DNA of 22,227 bases from Deltaproteobacteria bacterium (GTDB taxonomy: Bacteria; Desulfobacterota; GWC2-55-46; DRQE01), in the NCBI GenBank assembly GCA_016219165.1, contig JACRCB010000044.1, forward strand, positions 1-22,227. Reading direction: 5' to 3'. Position 1 is the first letter of the stretch; each line of letters opens with the position of its first letter. Shown here in pieces: positions 13,980 to 21,839 of the stretch. A program made the position numbers and the translations under genes. The notes below the pieces were generated by a model. It was given only the letters and a program-made list of their open reading frames with translations. It did no database searches and had not been told where the DNA came from.

Positions 13980-16061
13980 ATGCCGCGGACGATACCCATA
14001 GAGAAACAGAGGAATATAGGGATAATGGCCCACATAGACGCGGGTAAGACCACGACTACCGAGAGGATACTCTACTATACCGGCGAGACCTACAAGATCG
14101 GCGAGGTGCACGAAGGCACTACGGTCATGGACTGGATGGAGCAGGAAAGGGAGAGGGGCATAACGATTACCTCCGCGGCCACAACCTGCGTATGGCGCGA
14201 CTGCAAGATTAATATAATCGATACACCGGGGCATGTTGATTTCACGATAGAGGTTGAAAGAAGCCTCAGGGTCCTGGACGGGGCGATAGCGGTTTTCTGT
14301 TCGGTGGGAGGGGTAGAGCCCCAGAGCGAGACCGTGTGGCGCCAGGCGACGAGGTATAAGGTCCCGAGGATTGCGTTTGTAAACAAGATGGACCGCGTGG
14401 GGTCGGACCTTTTCATGGTGGTGGATATGATGGCCGACAGGCTTAAGACGCGTCCCGTGGTGATGCAGCTGCCGATAGGAAGCGAAGAGGCATTCAAGGG
14501 GGTAGTGGACCTTGTCTCCAATAAGGCGATTATATGGGATGAATCTACTCTTGGGGCGAAGTTCAGGTATGATGACATCCCCTTTGACATGAAGGATAAG
14601 GCGGCGGAGTGCAGGGATAAACTTGTGGAGGCCGCAAGCGATTTCGACGAACGGTTGATGGCGAAATACCTTGCCGGAGAAGAGGCCGCGAAAGAAGAAA
14701 TCATCGAGGCGATAAGAAAGGGCACCCTCGCCCTTGCGATAACCCCGGTATTCTGCGGCTCGGCGTTCAAAAACAAGGGTGTCCAGCCGCTTTTGGATGC
14801 CGTTGTAGATTATCTCCCCTCTCCCGTGGATATAACCGCGATTGCGGGGGTGAACCCGGAAAATGACGCAGCGGAGATAAGGGAGGCAAAGGACGAATTA
14901 CCCTATTCCGCCCTCGCCTTCAAGATAATGACAGACCCGTTTGTGGGGCAATTGACGTTTTTCAGGGTATATTCCGGTTTCATGACGTCCGGTTCTTATG
15001 TGTATAATTCCTCAAAAGACCAGAAAGAGAGGATAAGCCGGCTTGTAAGAATGCACGCCAACAAGAGGGAAGAGATAAAGGATGTCTTCGCCGGAGATAT
15101 CGCGGCCGCGGTAGGGCTTAAGTATACCACCACCGGAGATACAATCTGCGACCCGCAACATCCGATACTCTTCGAATCCCTCGACGTGCCTGAACCGGTC
15201 ATATCCATTGCGATAGAACCCAAGACCAAGGTGGACCAGGAAAAACTCGGGCTCTCTTTACAGAAACTCGCAATCGAGGACCCCTCTTTCAGGATCAAAA
15301 ACGACGAGGAGACGGGACAGACCATAATATCGGGGATGGGGGAGTTGCATCTTGAGATAATCGTGGATAGACTTTTAAGGGAGTTCAAGGTCGAGGCATC
15401 GGTCGGTAAACCCCAGGTCGCATACAAGGAGACCATAGCCGGAAAGGCAAAGGCGGAAGGAAAGTATATAAGGCAGACTGGCGGAAGGGGCCAGTACGGC
15501 CATGCCTGCCTCGAGGTGGAGCCAAATGAGAGGGGCAAGGGGTTTGAGTTTTTAAATAAGATAATAGGCGGCAGTATACCGAAAGAATATATACCGGCGG
15601 TAGAAAAGGGAGTAAAGGAGGCGCTCGAGAGCGGAACCCTCGCGGGCTACCCCGTGGTTGACGTCAAGGTAATCCTATACGACGGTTCCTATCACGACGT
15701 CGATTCATCCGAGATGGCCTTCAAGATAGCCGCTTCCATGGGGTTCAAGGAGGCTGTAAAGAGGGCGGGGCAGATACTTCTGGAGCCGATAATGGACGTT
15801 GAGGCGGTCACCCCGGAGCAGTTTATGGGGGATGTCATAGGGGACCTTAACTCGAAGAGGGGCAGGATACATGGCATGGATACAAGGGGCGGATTCCAGG
15901 TGGTGTCGGCAAAGGTCCCGCTCGCGACGATGTTCGGTTATTCCACAGACCTTAGGAGCATGACTCAGTGCAGGGCCTCTTATACAATGCAGTTTTCACA
16001 TTACGAACAGGTGCCTAATTCCGTCATGGAAACCCTTTCGGCAAAGGCACATGTAAGGTAA
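13980..16061 (+). CDS. fusA: Elongation factor G
   Basis: EF-G drives ribosomal translocation and, with RRF, recycling. The 693 residues match canonical translational EF-G. The GTPase motifs are intact: AHIDAGKTTTTERI (P-loop), RGITITSAATT (switch I), DTPGH (switch II) and NKMD. The domain III-V blocks GMGELHLEII, TGGRGQYGHACLEVEP and GGSIPKEYIPAVEKG, and the C-terminal SHYEQVP motif, are also present. It is the standard str-operon copy between rpsG and tuf, so likely the main translation factor rather than an EF-G2 paralogue. The Shine-Dalgarno is weak (GAGAG, around 13971-13975). It ends in TAA, followed by a 91-base gap to tuf. Confidence 0.98.
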   Translation: MPRTIPIEKQRNIGIMAHIDAGKTTTTERILYYTGETYKIGEVHEGTTVMDWMEQERERGITITSAATTCVWRDCKINIIDTPGHVDFTIEVERSLRVLDGAIAVFCSVGGVEPQSETVWRQATRYKVPRIAFVNKMDRVGSDLFMVVDMMADRLKTRPVVMQLPIGSEEAFKGVVDLVSNKAIIWDESTLGAKFRYDDIPFDMKDKAAECRDKLVEAASDFDERLMAKYLAGEEAAKEEIIEAIRKGTLALAITPVFCGSAFKNKGVQPLLDAVVDYLPSPVDITAIAGVNPENDAAEIREAKDELPYSALAFKIMTDPFVGQLTFFRVYSGFMTSGSYVYNSSKDQKERISRLVRMHANKREEIKDVFAGDIAAAVGLKYTTTGDTICDPQHPILFESLDVPEPVISIAIEPKTKVDQEKLGLSLQKLAIEDPSFRIKNDEETGQTIISGMGELHLEIIVDRLLREFKVEASVGKPQVAYKETIAGKAKAEGKYIRQTGGRGQYGHACLEVEPNERGKGFEFLNKIIGGSIPKEYIPAVEKGVKEALESGTLAGYPVVDVKVILYDGSYHDVDSSEMAFKIAASMGFKEAVKRAGQILLEPIMDVEAVTPEQFMGDVIGDLNSKRGRIHGMDTRGGFQVVSAKVPLATMFGYSTDLRSMTQCRASYTMQFSHYEQVPNSVMETLSAKAHVR

Positions 16062-16152
16062 AGTCCAATACCGTGGCCCGTTGTCCGTGGCCGTGGGGAA
16101 AAAGCGGTTTTTACGGGTAACGGTCACGTTTTCATCATTAGGGAGGTATGAG

Positions 16153-17352
16153 ATGAGTAAAGCCAAGTTTGAGAGGAAAAAACCGCACATAAACGTAGGG
16201 ACAATCGGCCACGTGGACCACGGCAAGACGACCCTTACCGCGGCCATCACGAAGATATTGAGCACGAAGGGTTATGCGGATTTTCTCGCCTACGACCAGA
16301 TAGACAAAGCGCCCGAGGAAAAAGAAAGGGGCCTTACCATATCGATATCCCACGTGGAATATCAGTCTGACAAGCGCCATTACGCCCACATAGACTGTCC
16401 CGGGCACGCCGACTACGTAAAGAACATGATAACCGGGGCAGCCCAGATGGACGGCGCAATCCTGGTGGTGAGAGCGGCCGACGGCCCGATGCCCCAGACA
16501 CGGGAGCATATACTCCTGGCGCGTCAGGTTGGGGTGCCCTCGGTGGTGGTATTTTTAAACAAGATAGACATGGTGGACGACAAGGAGCTTCTCGACTTAG
16601 TGGAGCTTGAGGTGAGGGAACTCTTGACCCAGTATAAGTTTCCCGGCGACGAGATACCCTTCATGAAGGGGAGCGGGCTTAAGGCCCTGGAGTGCGGGTG
16701 CGGCAAGGCCGAGTGCCAGTGGTGCGGGGCGATACTTAAGTTGGTGGATACACTGGACAGTTACATACCCGAGCCCAAGAGGGCGATAGACAAGCCCTTT
16801 CTGATGCCGATAGAGGATGAGTTTTCGATATCCGGCAGGGGGACGGTCGTTACGGGAAGGGTGGAGAGGGGGGTAGTGAAGGTCGGGGAAGAGATTGAGA
16901 TAGTGGGATTCAAGCCCACGACGAAGACCGTAATAACAGGGGTGGAGATGTTCAGGAAACTGCTCGATGAGGGCAGGGCCGGGGATAACGTGGGGTGTTT
17001 GCTTCGCGGGACGAAGAAAGAGGAAGTGGAGAGGGGGCAGGTCCTGGCAAAGCCCGGAAGCATCACGCCCCATACGAAATTCAACGGCGAGGTTTACATC
17101 CTGTCGAAGGAAGAGGGGGGCCGTCACACCCCGTTTTTTAACGGTTACAGGCCCCAGTTCTACTTCAGAACTACCGACGTCACCGGGGTTGTGAAGCTGC
17201 CCGACGGCACCGAGATGGTCATGCCCGGGGATAACATCAGGTTCGAGGTCGAGTTGATAACGCCGATAGCCATGGAAGAGGGGCTCAGGTTCGCGGTCAG
17301 AGAAGGGGGAAGGACCGTGGGGGCGGGGGTTGTGACCAAGGTGATAGCGTAG
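16153..17352 (+). CDS. tuf: Elongation factor Tu (gene copy 2, complete)
   Basis: EF-Tu delivers aminoacyl-tRNA to the ribosome. The product is 399 residues from ATG 16153, which follows GGAGG (16142-16146); the frame is open to 16081 but the extra part is not EF-Tu. GTPase motifs: GHVDHGKT (19-26), DCPGH (from D81) and NKID (136-139). Switch I has the RGLTISISH variant. An unusual insertion at the end of the GTPase domain holds four cysteines, C181, C183, C188 and C191 (ECGCGKAECQWCG), where most EF-Tu proteins have no such cluster; metal binding is possible. The last 405 bases are about 98% identical to copy 1 at 1-406, indicating gene conversion. It ends TAG and lies before rpsJ. Confidence 0.98.
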   Translation: MSKAKFERKKPHINVGTIGHVDHGKTTLTAAITKILSTKGYADFLAYDQIDKAPEEKERGLTISISHVEYQSDKRHYAHIDCPGHADYVKNMITGAAQMDGAILVVRAADGPMPQTREHILLARQVGVPSVVVFLNKIDMVDDKELLDLVELEVRELLTQYKFPGDEIPFMKGSGLKALECGCGKAECQWCGAILKLVDTLDSYIPEPKRAIDKPFLMPIEDEFSISGRGTVVTGRVERGVVKVGEEIEIVGFKPTTKTVITGVEMFRKLLDEGRAGDNVGCLLRGTKKEEVERGQVLAKPGSITPHTKFNGEVYILSKEEGGRHTPFFNGYRPQFYFRTTDVTGVVKLPDGTEMVMPGDNIRFEVELITPIAMEEGLRFAVREGGRTVGAGVVTKVIA

Positions 17353-17401
17353 GGATAGTGTTGCCCGAACTGTATCTATATAATAAGGGAGACACGCAAC
17401 T

Positions 17402-17716
17402 TTGGAGAACCAGAGAATAAGGATAAGTCTCTAGGCCTATGACCACAGGCTCCTCGACCGGTCAGTAAAGGAGATTGTGGAGACCGTAAAGAGGACGGGC
17501 GCCAATGTCCGGGGCCCGATACCTTTGCCTACGAGGATTTCTAAGTTCTGCGTCCTTCGCTCCCCCCATGTCGACAAGAAGAGCCGCGAGCAGTTCGAGA
17601 TAAGGACGCATAAGAGGCTTATGGATATAGTTGAACCGACGCAGCACACGGTAGATGCCCTGATGAGGTTGGAGTTGCCGGCCGGGGTCGATGTGGAAAT
17701 AAAACTAAGCGAGTAG
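17402..17716 (+). CDS. rpsJ: 30S ribosomal protein S10, interrupted by an in-frame amber codon
   Basis: S10 is a 30S head protein and, as NusE, the NusG/NusB partner in antitermination. Read from TTG 17402 (after AAGGGAG at 17386-17392) the frame gives 104 codons before the stop, the normal S10 size, and aligns without gaps. Residues 1-10 are MENQRIRISL, then TAG at 17432-17434 falls where S10 proteins have the conserved Lys of the RLKAYDH motif, followed by AYDHRLLDRSVKEIVE and a normal remainder. One A-to-T change in AAG would explain it. Residue 9 is also unusual: Ser, where Arg is common. A shorter frame from GTG 17477 gives 79 residues but lacks the first strand and helix, and its AAAGGAG is only 3 bases away. 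It is either an error or strain variant, or needs amber suppression. Gene identity is certain; functional state is not. Confidence 0.9.
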
Positions 17717-17829
17717 CCATGGGGATTTCGCGGCGGCAGGCCGGTTCATTGGAAAGCCCCGTTGGTTTTTGAAGGGAGTCCCGGGCAATACCGCCGCTCG
17801 AGGGATTGCCCCTGCGGGCGGGAGTGATT
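17717..17829 (+). other. Structured spacer between rpsJ and rplC
   Basis: This 113-base gap has two pairs of complementary segments: GCGGCGG (17730-17736) with CCGCCGC (17791-17797), and GGGCAAT (17783-17789) with ATTGCCC (17805-17811). The pairs overlap in space, so the two stems would be alternatives or a pseudoknot-like fold. No T-run follows. The arrangement before rplC is compatible with an autoregulatory element, but I recognise no known family. GGGAG (17820-17824) is the rplC ribosome-binding site. Confidence 0.4.
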
Positions 17830-18477
17830 ATGATAGAAGGTTTACTCGGAAAAAAAATTGGAATGACCCGCATATTCGTCGACGGCCTCGATTGCCCTGT
17901 TACGGTTATAAAGGCGGGGGAGTGTTATGTGACACAGAAAAAGACGAGGGAGAACGACGGCTACGACGCCCTTCAGGTCGGGTTCGGGGAGAAAAGGGAA
18001 GATAGGACCTCGAAGGCGCTTCTGGGGCATTTTAAGAAGGCATCCACCCCGTGTTTATATCACACGATGGAATTCAGGGCGGAGGCGCTCGATGCCTTCA
18101 AGCCCGGGCAGAAGATAAATGTCGGCGGGGTTTTCAAGGTCGGGGATTTCGTGGATGTGGCCGGGGTCTCCAAGGGAGGGGGCTTTGCCGGGGTCATTAA
18201 GAGGCATCACTTCTTAGGCGGGCCGAGAAGCCACGGGAGCATGATGAACCGCGCTCCGGGTTCCATAGGGTCGAGTTCATACCCTTCGAGGGTGTTTAAG
18301 GGGATGAGGATGGGCGGGCACAAAGGCAACAGAACTACCACGGTAGAGAATTTAAGGGTGGTGGGTATAAAGGAAGCGGAGAATATACTGCTTATAAGGG
18401 GCGCCGTACCGGGCCCCCCGAACGGTCTGGTCATAATAAAGAAGGCACGGAAAAAGAAACACTCCAAGGGCGTGTAG
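17830..18477 (+). CDS. rplC: 50S ribosomal protein L3
   Basis: L3 is an early-assembling large-subunit protein whose long loop reaches the peptidyl transferase centre. The product is 215 residues from ATG 17830 (MIEGLLGKKIGMTRIF), which matches the family start; eight further in-frame codons upstream to 17806 are not L3-like. The Shine-Dalgarno GGGAG is 5 bases upstream. The central loop GVSKGGGFAGVIKRHHF leads to GPRSHGSMMNRAPGSIG and MGGHKGNRTTTVENL, both hallmark motifs. The C-terminus is basic. It ends in TAG, 5 bases before rplD. Confidence 0.98.
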   Translation: MIEGLLGKKIGMTRIFVDGLDCPVTVIKAGECYVTQKKTRENDGYDALQVGFGEKREDRTSKALLGHFKKASTPCLYHTMEFRAEALDAFKPGQKINVGGVFKVGDFVDVAGVSKGGGFAGVIKRHHFLGGPRSHGSMMNRAPGSIGSSSYPSRVFKGMRMGGHKGNRTTTVENLRVVGIKEAENILLIRGAVPGPPNGLVIIKKARKKKHSKGV

Positions 18478-18482
18478 ACATT

Positions 18483-19109
18483 ATGGCGATAGATGTTTTT
18501 AATACGGAAGGTAATAAGGTCTCTGAAATAGAGATAAGCTTCGAGCTCTTTCCCGGAAAGGTGAAGGAAACTCTATTTCACGAGACCGTCAGGATGCACT
18601 TGGCCAATCTGAGGTCCGGCACGGCCTCCACGAAAAACCGCGCTGAAGTAAGCGGAAGCGGCAGGAAGCCATGGAAGCAGAAGGGCACGGGAAGGGCAAG
18701 GTCCGGCTCCATAAGGTCGCCCATCTGGAGGCACGGGGGGGTGGTCTTCGGTCCCAGACCGAGGGATTATTCTTACAGTATGCCCGGGTCGGCCATGAAG
18801 TCGGCGCTCAAGGCGGCAATCCAGTATAAGATAAACGAGGGGAAACTCAGGCTCTTCGACAGGTTAGTCCTTCCTCTTCCGAAGGCGCATCTCGCGCTCG
18901 ATGTATTCAAAAAAGCCGCAATAGGCAGCGCGCTCGTAGTCATAGACGCCGTTGACGGGGAAGATAAAAATTTAAGACTCGCGGCCGGGAACCTTAAGGA
19001 TTTCAAAATCCTCGATTTTAAGGCGATAAACGTATACGACATCCTGCGCTACGACGCCCTCGTCATGACAAGGGGCGCATTCGAGAAAGTTACGGCGAGG
19101 CTGCAATAG
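18483..19109 (+). CDS. rplD: 50S ribosomal protein L4
   Basis: L4 lines the nascent-peptide tunnel with a long loop; in E. coli it also represses its own S10 operon. The 208 residues are typical. The tunnel loop region shows NRAEVSGSGRKPWKQKGTGR and ARSGSIRSPIWRHGGVVFGP (about residues 56-96), the family signature where macrolide-resistance changes arise; no obvious resistance change is seen. The C-terminal domain is normal. It ends in TAG with rplW starting on the very next base and in the same frame, so readthrough here would fuse L4 to L23, an argument against general amber suppression in this organism. Confidence 0.98.
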   Translation: MAIDVFNTEGNKVSEIEISFELFPGKVKETLFHETVRMHLANLRSGTASTKNRAEVSGSGRKPWKQKGTGRARSGSIRSPIWRHGGVVFGPRPRDYSYSMPGSAMKSALKAAIQYKINEGKLRLFDRLVLPLPKAHLALDVFKKAAIGSALVVIDAVDGEDKNLRLAAGNLKDFKILDFKAINVYDILRYDALVMTRGAFEKVTARLQ

Positions 19110-19400
19110 ATGAAAGACGTCTATTCCATAATAAAAGCGCCTGTTGTTACGGAAAAGGCGACCATGCTTTCAGGGGTTAAAAACCTGGTCACTTTCTGGG
19201 TGGAGCCTTCCGCCAACAAACGGGATATAAAAGAGGCCGTTGAGAATATCTTTAACGTGAAGGTTACGGGTGTAAATACGGAGAAACTTCCGGGCAAAAT
19301 AAAAAGAATGGGTAAGACCGCGGGCAAGACCTCCGTAAGGAAAAAGGCTTATATAACCCTCAGGCAAGGCGACAAGATAGGAATATTCGAAGGCGCATAG
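19110..19400 (+). CDS. rplW: 50S ribosomal protein L23
   Basis: L23 sits at the tunnel exit and is the docking site for trigger factor and SRP. The 96 residues match the bacterial form. The start MKDVYSIIKAPVVTEKATML contains the conserved IIKAPVVTEK motif; the basic extended loop is around GKIKRMGKTAGKTSVRKKAY. ATG 19110 directly follows the rplD TAG, so initiation is probably coupled to termination of rplD. It ends in TAG, 40 bases before rplB. Confidence 0.98.
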   Translation: MKDVYSIIKAPVVTEKATMLSGVKNLVTFWVEPSANKRDIKEAVENIFNVKVTGVNTEKLPGKIKRMGKTAGKTSVRKKAYITLRQGDKIGIFEGA

Positions 19401-19440
19401 GCGTTGACAGGCAATTAAATAAAGAGAGAGCAAGCGAAAG

Positions 19441-20265
19441 ATGCCAGTAAAAAGCTACAAACCGACATCTCCAGGGATAAGGACAATGACGACCCTCTCT
19501 TTCGAGGGGTTGGCGAAGAAAAGACCCGAGAAGGGGCTTATCGAGTCCAAGAAGCGTATATCCTGCCGCAACAACTACGGCAGGGTGACGGTTAGGTGGA
19601 GGGGGGGCGGACATAAAAGGTTCTACAGGGTCATAGATTTCAAGAGGGACAAACGCGCCATACCGGCCAATGTCATAGCCCTGGAGTACGACCCGAACAG
19701 AACCGTAAACATCGCCCTCTTGGGTTATGCGGACGGAGAGAAAAGGTATATACTCGCCCCCGCGGGTCTTAAGGTCGGAGATACTGTCGCATCGGGCGAG
19801 GAAGCCGATATACGTCCGGGCAATGCCCTGCCCATAGGGGCGATTCCATTGGGTACGTTCATCCATAATATAGAGATGAAGGTGGGCAAGGGGGGACAAC
19901 TGGTAAGGAGCGCGGGAGGTTACGCCCAACTTATGGCGAAGGAAGGCGGTTACGCGACGGTCAAACTGCCCTCAAACGAAGTAAGATTGGTGAGGCAGGA
20001 GTGTTACGCTACTATCGGGCAGCTCGGCAACATAGACCATGAGAACATATCCATCGGAAAGGCGGGAAGGAACAGGTGGCTGGGAAGGATGCCATCGGTA
20101 AGGGGTGTTGCGATGAATCCTGTTGACCACCCTCACGGCGGAGGAGAAGGAAAGAGTAAGGGGGGCAACCAGCCCTCATCCCCGTGGGGTGTGCCGGCCA
20201 AGGGCTACAAGACAAGGTCGAAGAAAAAGTATTCCGATAAGTTCATTGTCGAGAGGAGGAAGTAA
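19441..20265 (+). CDS. rplB: 50S ribosomal protein L2
   Basis: L2 is a primary 23S rRNA-binding protein near the peptidyl transferase centre and an intersubunit bridge. The 274 residues match the usual 273-277. Conserved parts include the N-terminal KSYKPTSPGIR, the RNA-binding GRVTVRWRGGGHKRFYRVID segment, and the C-terminal RGVAMNPVDHPHGGGEG with the functionally important histidine. The start ATG 19441 follows a purine-rich GAGAGAG, a modest Shine-Dalgarno. It ends three bases before the GTG start of rpsS; the rpsS Shine-Dalgarno lies in the rplB 3' end, so the two are coupled. Confidence 0.98.
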   Translation: MPVKSYKPTSPGIRTMTTLSFEGLAKKRPEKGLIESKKRISCRNNYGRVTVRWRGGGHKRFYRVIDFKRDKRAIPANVIALEYDPNRTVNIALLGYADGEKRYILAPAGLKVGDTVASGEEADIRPGNALPIGAIPLGTFIHNIEMKVGKGGQLVRSAGGYAQLMAKEGGYATVKLPSNEVRLVRQECYATIGQLGNIDHENISIGKAGRNRWLGRMPSVRGVAMNPVDHPHGGGEGKSKGGNQPSSPWGVPAKGYKTRSKKKYSDKFIVERRK

Positions 20266-20268
20266 AAG

Positions 20269-20562
20269 GTGCGTTCCTCAAAGAAGGGGCCTTTCGTAGA
20301 CGAACATCTTATGGAAAAGATTCGCGCCGCCGCGGATTCAAGGACGAAGAAGGTCATAAAGACATGGTCGCGGAGGTCTATGGTAACCCCTGATATGGTG
20401 GGTTTTACCATAGCCGTGCATAACGGGAAAAAATTCATCCCTGTCTTCATAAGCGAGAACATGATAGGGCATAAACTCGGAGAATTCTCCCCCACGCGCA
20501 CCTTCCACGTCCATGCGGGGATTAAGAAGGTAAAGGTCGAGGCAAAGGCTCCAAGGACTTAA
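20269..20562 (+). CDS. rpsS: 30S ribosomal protein S19
   Basis: S19 is a 30S head protein that contacts 23S rRNA across the subunit interface and pairs with S13. The 97 residues are slightly longer than the usual 91-95. It begins RSSKKGPFVDEHLMEKI and contains TWSRRSMVTPDMVGFTIAVHNG and the GHKLGEFSPTRTFHVHAG signature. Translation starts at GTG 20269, 9 bases after AGGAGG (20254-20259) within the rplB end. It is followed by a 134-base spacer, long for this operon. Confidence 0.97.
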   Translation: MRSSKKGPFVDEHLMEKIRAAADSRTKKVIKTWSRRSMVTPDMVGFTIAVHNGKKFIPVFISENMIGHKLGEFSPTRTFHVHAGIKKVKVEAKAPRT

Positions 20563-20696
20563 AGGCGCGGCCGGGAAGGTATCCGGGGATATATATCCCA
20601 AAGGTTTACGGGATGGGCATGACCCTGTAGGAAGCAAGGGGCAGGGGAAAACTTCTTTCAAAAGGTTTTTTCATGGGAAGCGAAGAGAGTTTGGAC
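20563..20696 (+). other. Spacer rpsS to rplV with a palindrome
   Basis: This 134-base gap contains the perfect 14-base palindrome GGGATATATATCCC (20586-20599) and a weaker stem formed by GAAAAC (20647-20652) with GTTTTTTC (20665-20672). If the alternative rplV start at 20673 were used the gap would be 110 bases. Most S10 operons have little or no spacer here. No gene or known RNA is recognised. Confidence 0.4.
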
Positions 20697-21032
20697 ATGG
20701 AAGCAAAGGCGGTTGCAAAGTACATCAGGGTTTCTCCGCAGAAGGCGCGCCTTGTAATAGATATTATAAGGGGCAAGAGTGTAGCGGATGCGATGGGGCT
20801 GCTCGGTCTTACACAAAAGGCCGTTACACGGGACATTGTAAAGGTCTTGAAGAGCGCGGTCGCAAACGCGGAGAATACGAAGAAACTCGACGTGGACAAT
20901 CTCTACGTCAAGAAGGCGTATGTAGACCCGGGGCCCTCGATTAAGAGGATGCACGCAAGGGCCATGGGCAGGGGCGCGGCCATACGCAAGAGAATGAGCC
21001 ACATCACCATAGTCCTCGGCGAAAGGGCATAA
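20697..21032 (+). CDS. rplV: 50S ribosomal protein L22
   Basis: L22 spans the large subunit and its beta-hairpin loop forms part of the tunnel constriction. From ATG 20697 the product is 111 residues, beginning MEAKAVAKYIRVSPQKARLV, the usual L22 start. The frame is also open from ATG 20673, adding MGSEESLD, which is not conserved. The site before 20697 is GAAGAGAG, 7 bases away; before 20673 it is AAAGG, also 7 away, so the choice rests on homology. The loop region GPSIKRMHARAMGRGAAIRKR and the C-terminal SHITIVLGE are conserved. It is 14 bases from rpsC. Confidence 0.95.
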   Translation: MEAKAVAKYIRVSPQKARLVIDIIRGKSVADAMGLLGLTQKAVTRDIVKVLKSAVANAENTKKLDVDNLYVKKAYVDPGPSIKRMHARAMGRGAAIRKRMSHITIVLGERA

Positions 21033-21046
21033 AAAGGAGGCGGCGT

Positions 21047-21712
21047 TTGGGTCAGAAAACTCATCCTATAGGATTCAGGCTCGGCATATACAAAGACTGG
21101 ACATCGAGGTGGTACGGGGAGAAGGCAAACTACCCGCGGTTCGTCCATGAGGATTTGAAGATACGGAGATTTCTCAAAAAGAGGCTTTTCCATGCCGGGA
21201 TTTCGAGGATAGAGATAGAGAGGACCGCGAATAATGTGAAGGTTATCATCCACACGGCAAGGCCGGGCATAGTGATAGGAAAAAGAGGCGCCGAGGTGGA
21301 TGTGATGAAGAAGGAACTCTCCAAACTTACCGGAAAGAGCGTTGATATAGACATAGTCGAGGTGAGGAAACCTGACCTCGACGCCCAGCTCGTCAGCGAA
21401 AACATAGCCCTCCAATTAGAGCGCAGGGTCTCTTTCAGGCGCGCCATGAAAAAGGCGGTCACCACCACCCAGCGGATGGGCGCAAAGGGAGTAAAGGTCA
21501 TGTGCGCGGGCCGTCTCGGCGGCACGGAGATTGCGAGGACCGAGTGGTACAGGGAGGGCAGGGTCCCGCTCCATACCCTCAGGGCCGACATAGACTACGG
21601 GCTGGCTGAGGCGAGGACAACCTACGGGGTGATAGGCGTAAAGGTTTGGATATACAAAGGCGAGTACGCGCTGGCCGCGGCCCCAAAGGAAGGGGCTGCG
21701 GCGGGCGTTTAA
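21047..21712 (+). CDS. rpsC: 30S ribosomal protein S3
   Basis: S3 lines the mRNA entry channel with S4 and S5 and has helicase-like activity on mRNA structure. The 221 residues are normal. The start is TTG 21047 (MGQKTHPIGFRLGIYKDW), 6 bases after AAAAGGAGG. The KH domain carries PGIVIGKRGAEVDVMKKEL (about residues 69-87, the GxxG loop). The C-terminal half includes GVKVMCAGRLGGTEIARTEW and LRADIDYGLAEARTTYG, the family signature. The C-terminal tail is rich in Ala and Gly. A 127-base spacer separates it from rplP; in most operons this gap is only a few bases. Confidence 0.98.
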   Translation: MGQKTHPIGFRLGIYKDWTSRWYGEKANYPRFVHEDLKIRRFLKKRLFHAGISRIEIERTANNVKVIIHTARPGIVIGKRGAEVDVMKKELSKLTGKSVDIDIVEVRKPDLDAQLVSENIALQLERRVSFRRAMKKAVTTTQRMGAKGVKVMCAGRLGGTEIARTEWYREGRVPLHTLRADIDYGLAEARTTYGVIGVKVWIYKGEYALAAAPKEGAAAGV

Positions 21713-21839
21713 CGGGCGGGTTTTGAGTCCGGTTTTTTTTGGCACCCCGATGTCTTCGGGAAAGACATGGCAAGGCATGGGCCTTGCGGATAAATTAACC
21801 CTGGCAAATAACCATGAATAGTTATGAGAGTTCAACGCT
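21713..21839 (+). other. Spacer rpsC to rplP with tandem hairpins
   Basis: This 127-base gap holds an eight-base T-run (21733-21740) without a strong stem before it. Two adjacent hairpins follow: ATGTCTT/AAGACAT (21750-21756/21762-21768, loop CGGGA) and GCAAGGC/GCCTTGC (21770-21776/21781-21787, loop ATGG), one base apart. Neither is followed by T's. The purpose is unknown; RNA processing or regulation of rplP are options. The ribosome-binding site for rplP is weak (GAGAG, 21826-21830). Confidence 0.45.

Noticed and set aside
16071..16092. Direct repeat CCGTGGCC twice before tuf copy 2
   Set aside because: Eight bases, GC-rich, two copies only; no array and no further structure beyond a weak AAAAA/TTTTT stem.
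17379..17384. Perfect TATAAT before rpsJ
   Set aside because: No -35 at a workable distance (TTGCCC is only 12 bases away), and the transcript would begin inside the ribosome-binding site.
17432..17434. Genome-wide reassignment of TAG as a sense codon
   Set aside because: Several intact genes here end in TAG at exactly the expected length (rplA, rpsL, tuf copy 2, rplC, rplD, rplW), and rplD readthrough would fuse two ribosomal proteins.
19404..19409. Perfect TTGACA between rplW and rplB
   Set aside because: No -10-like hexamer 15-19 bases downstream; likely chance.
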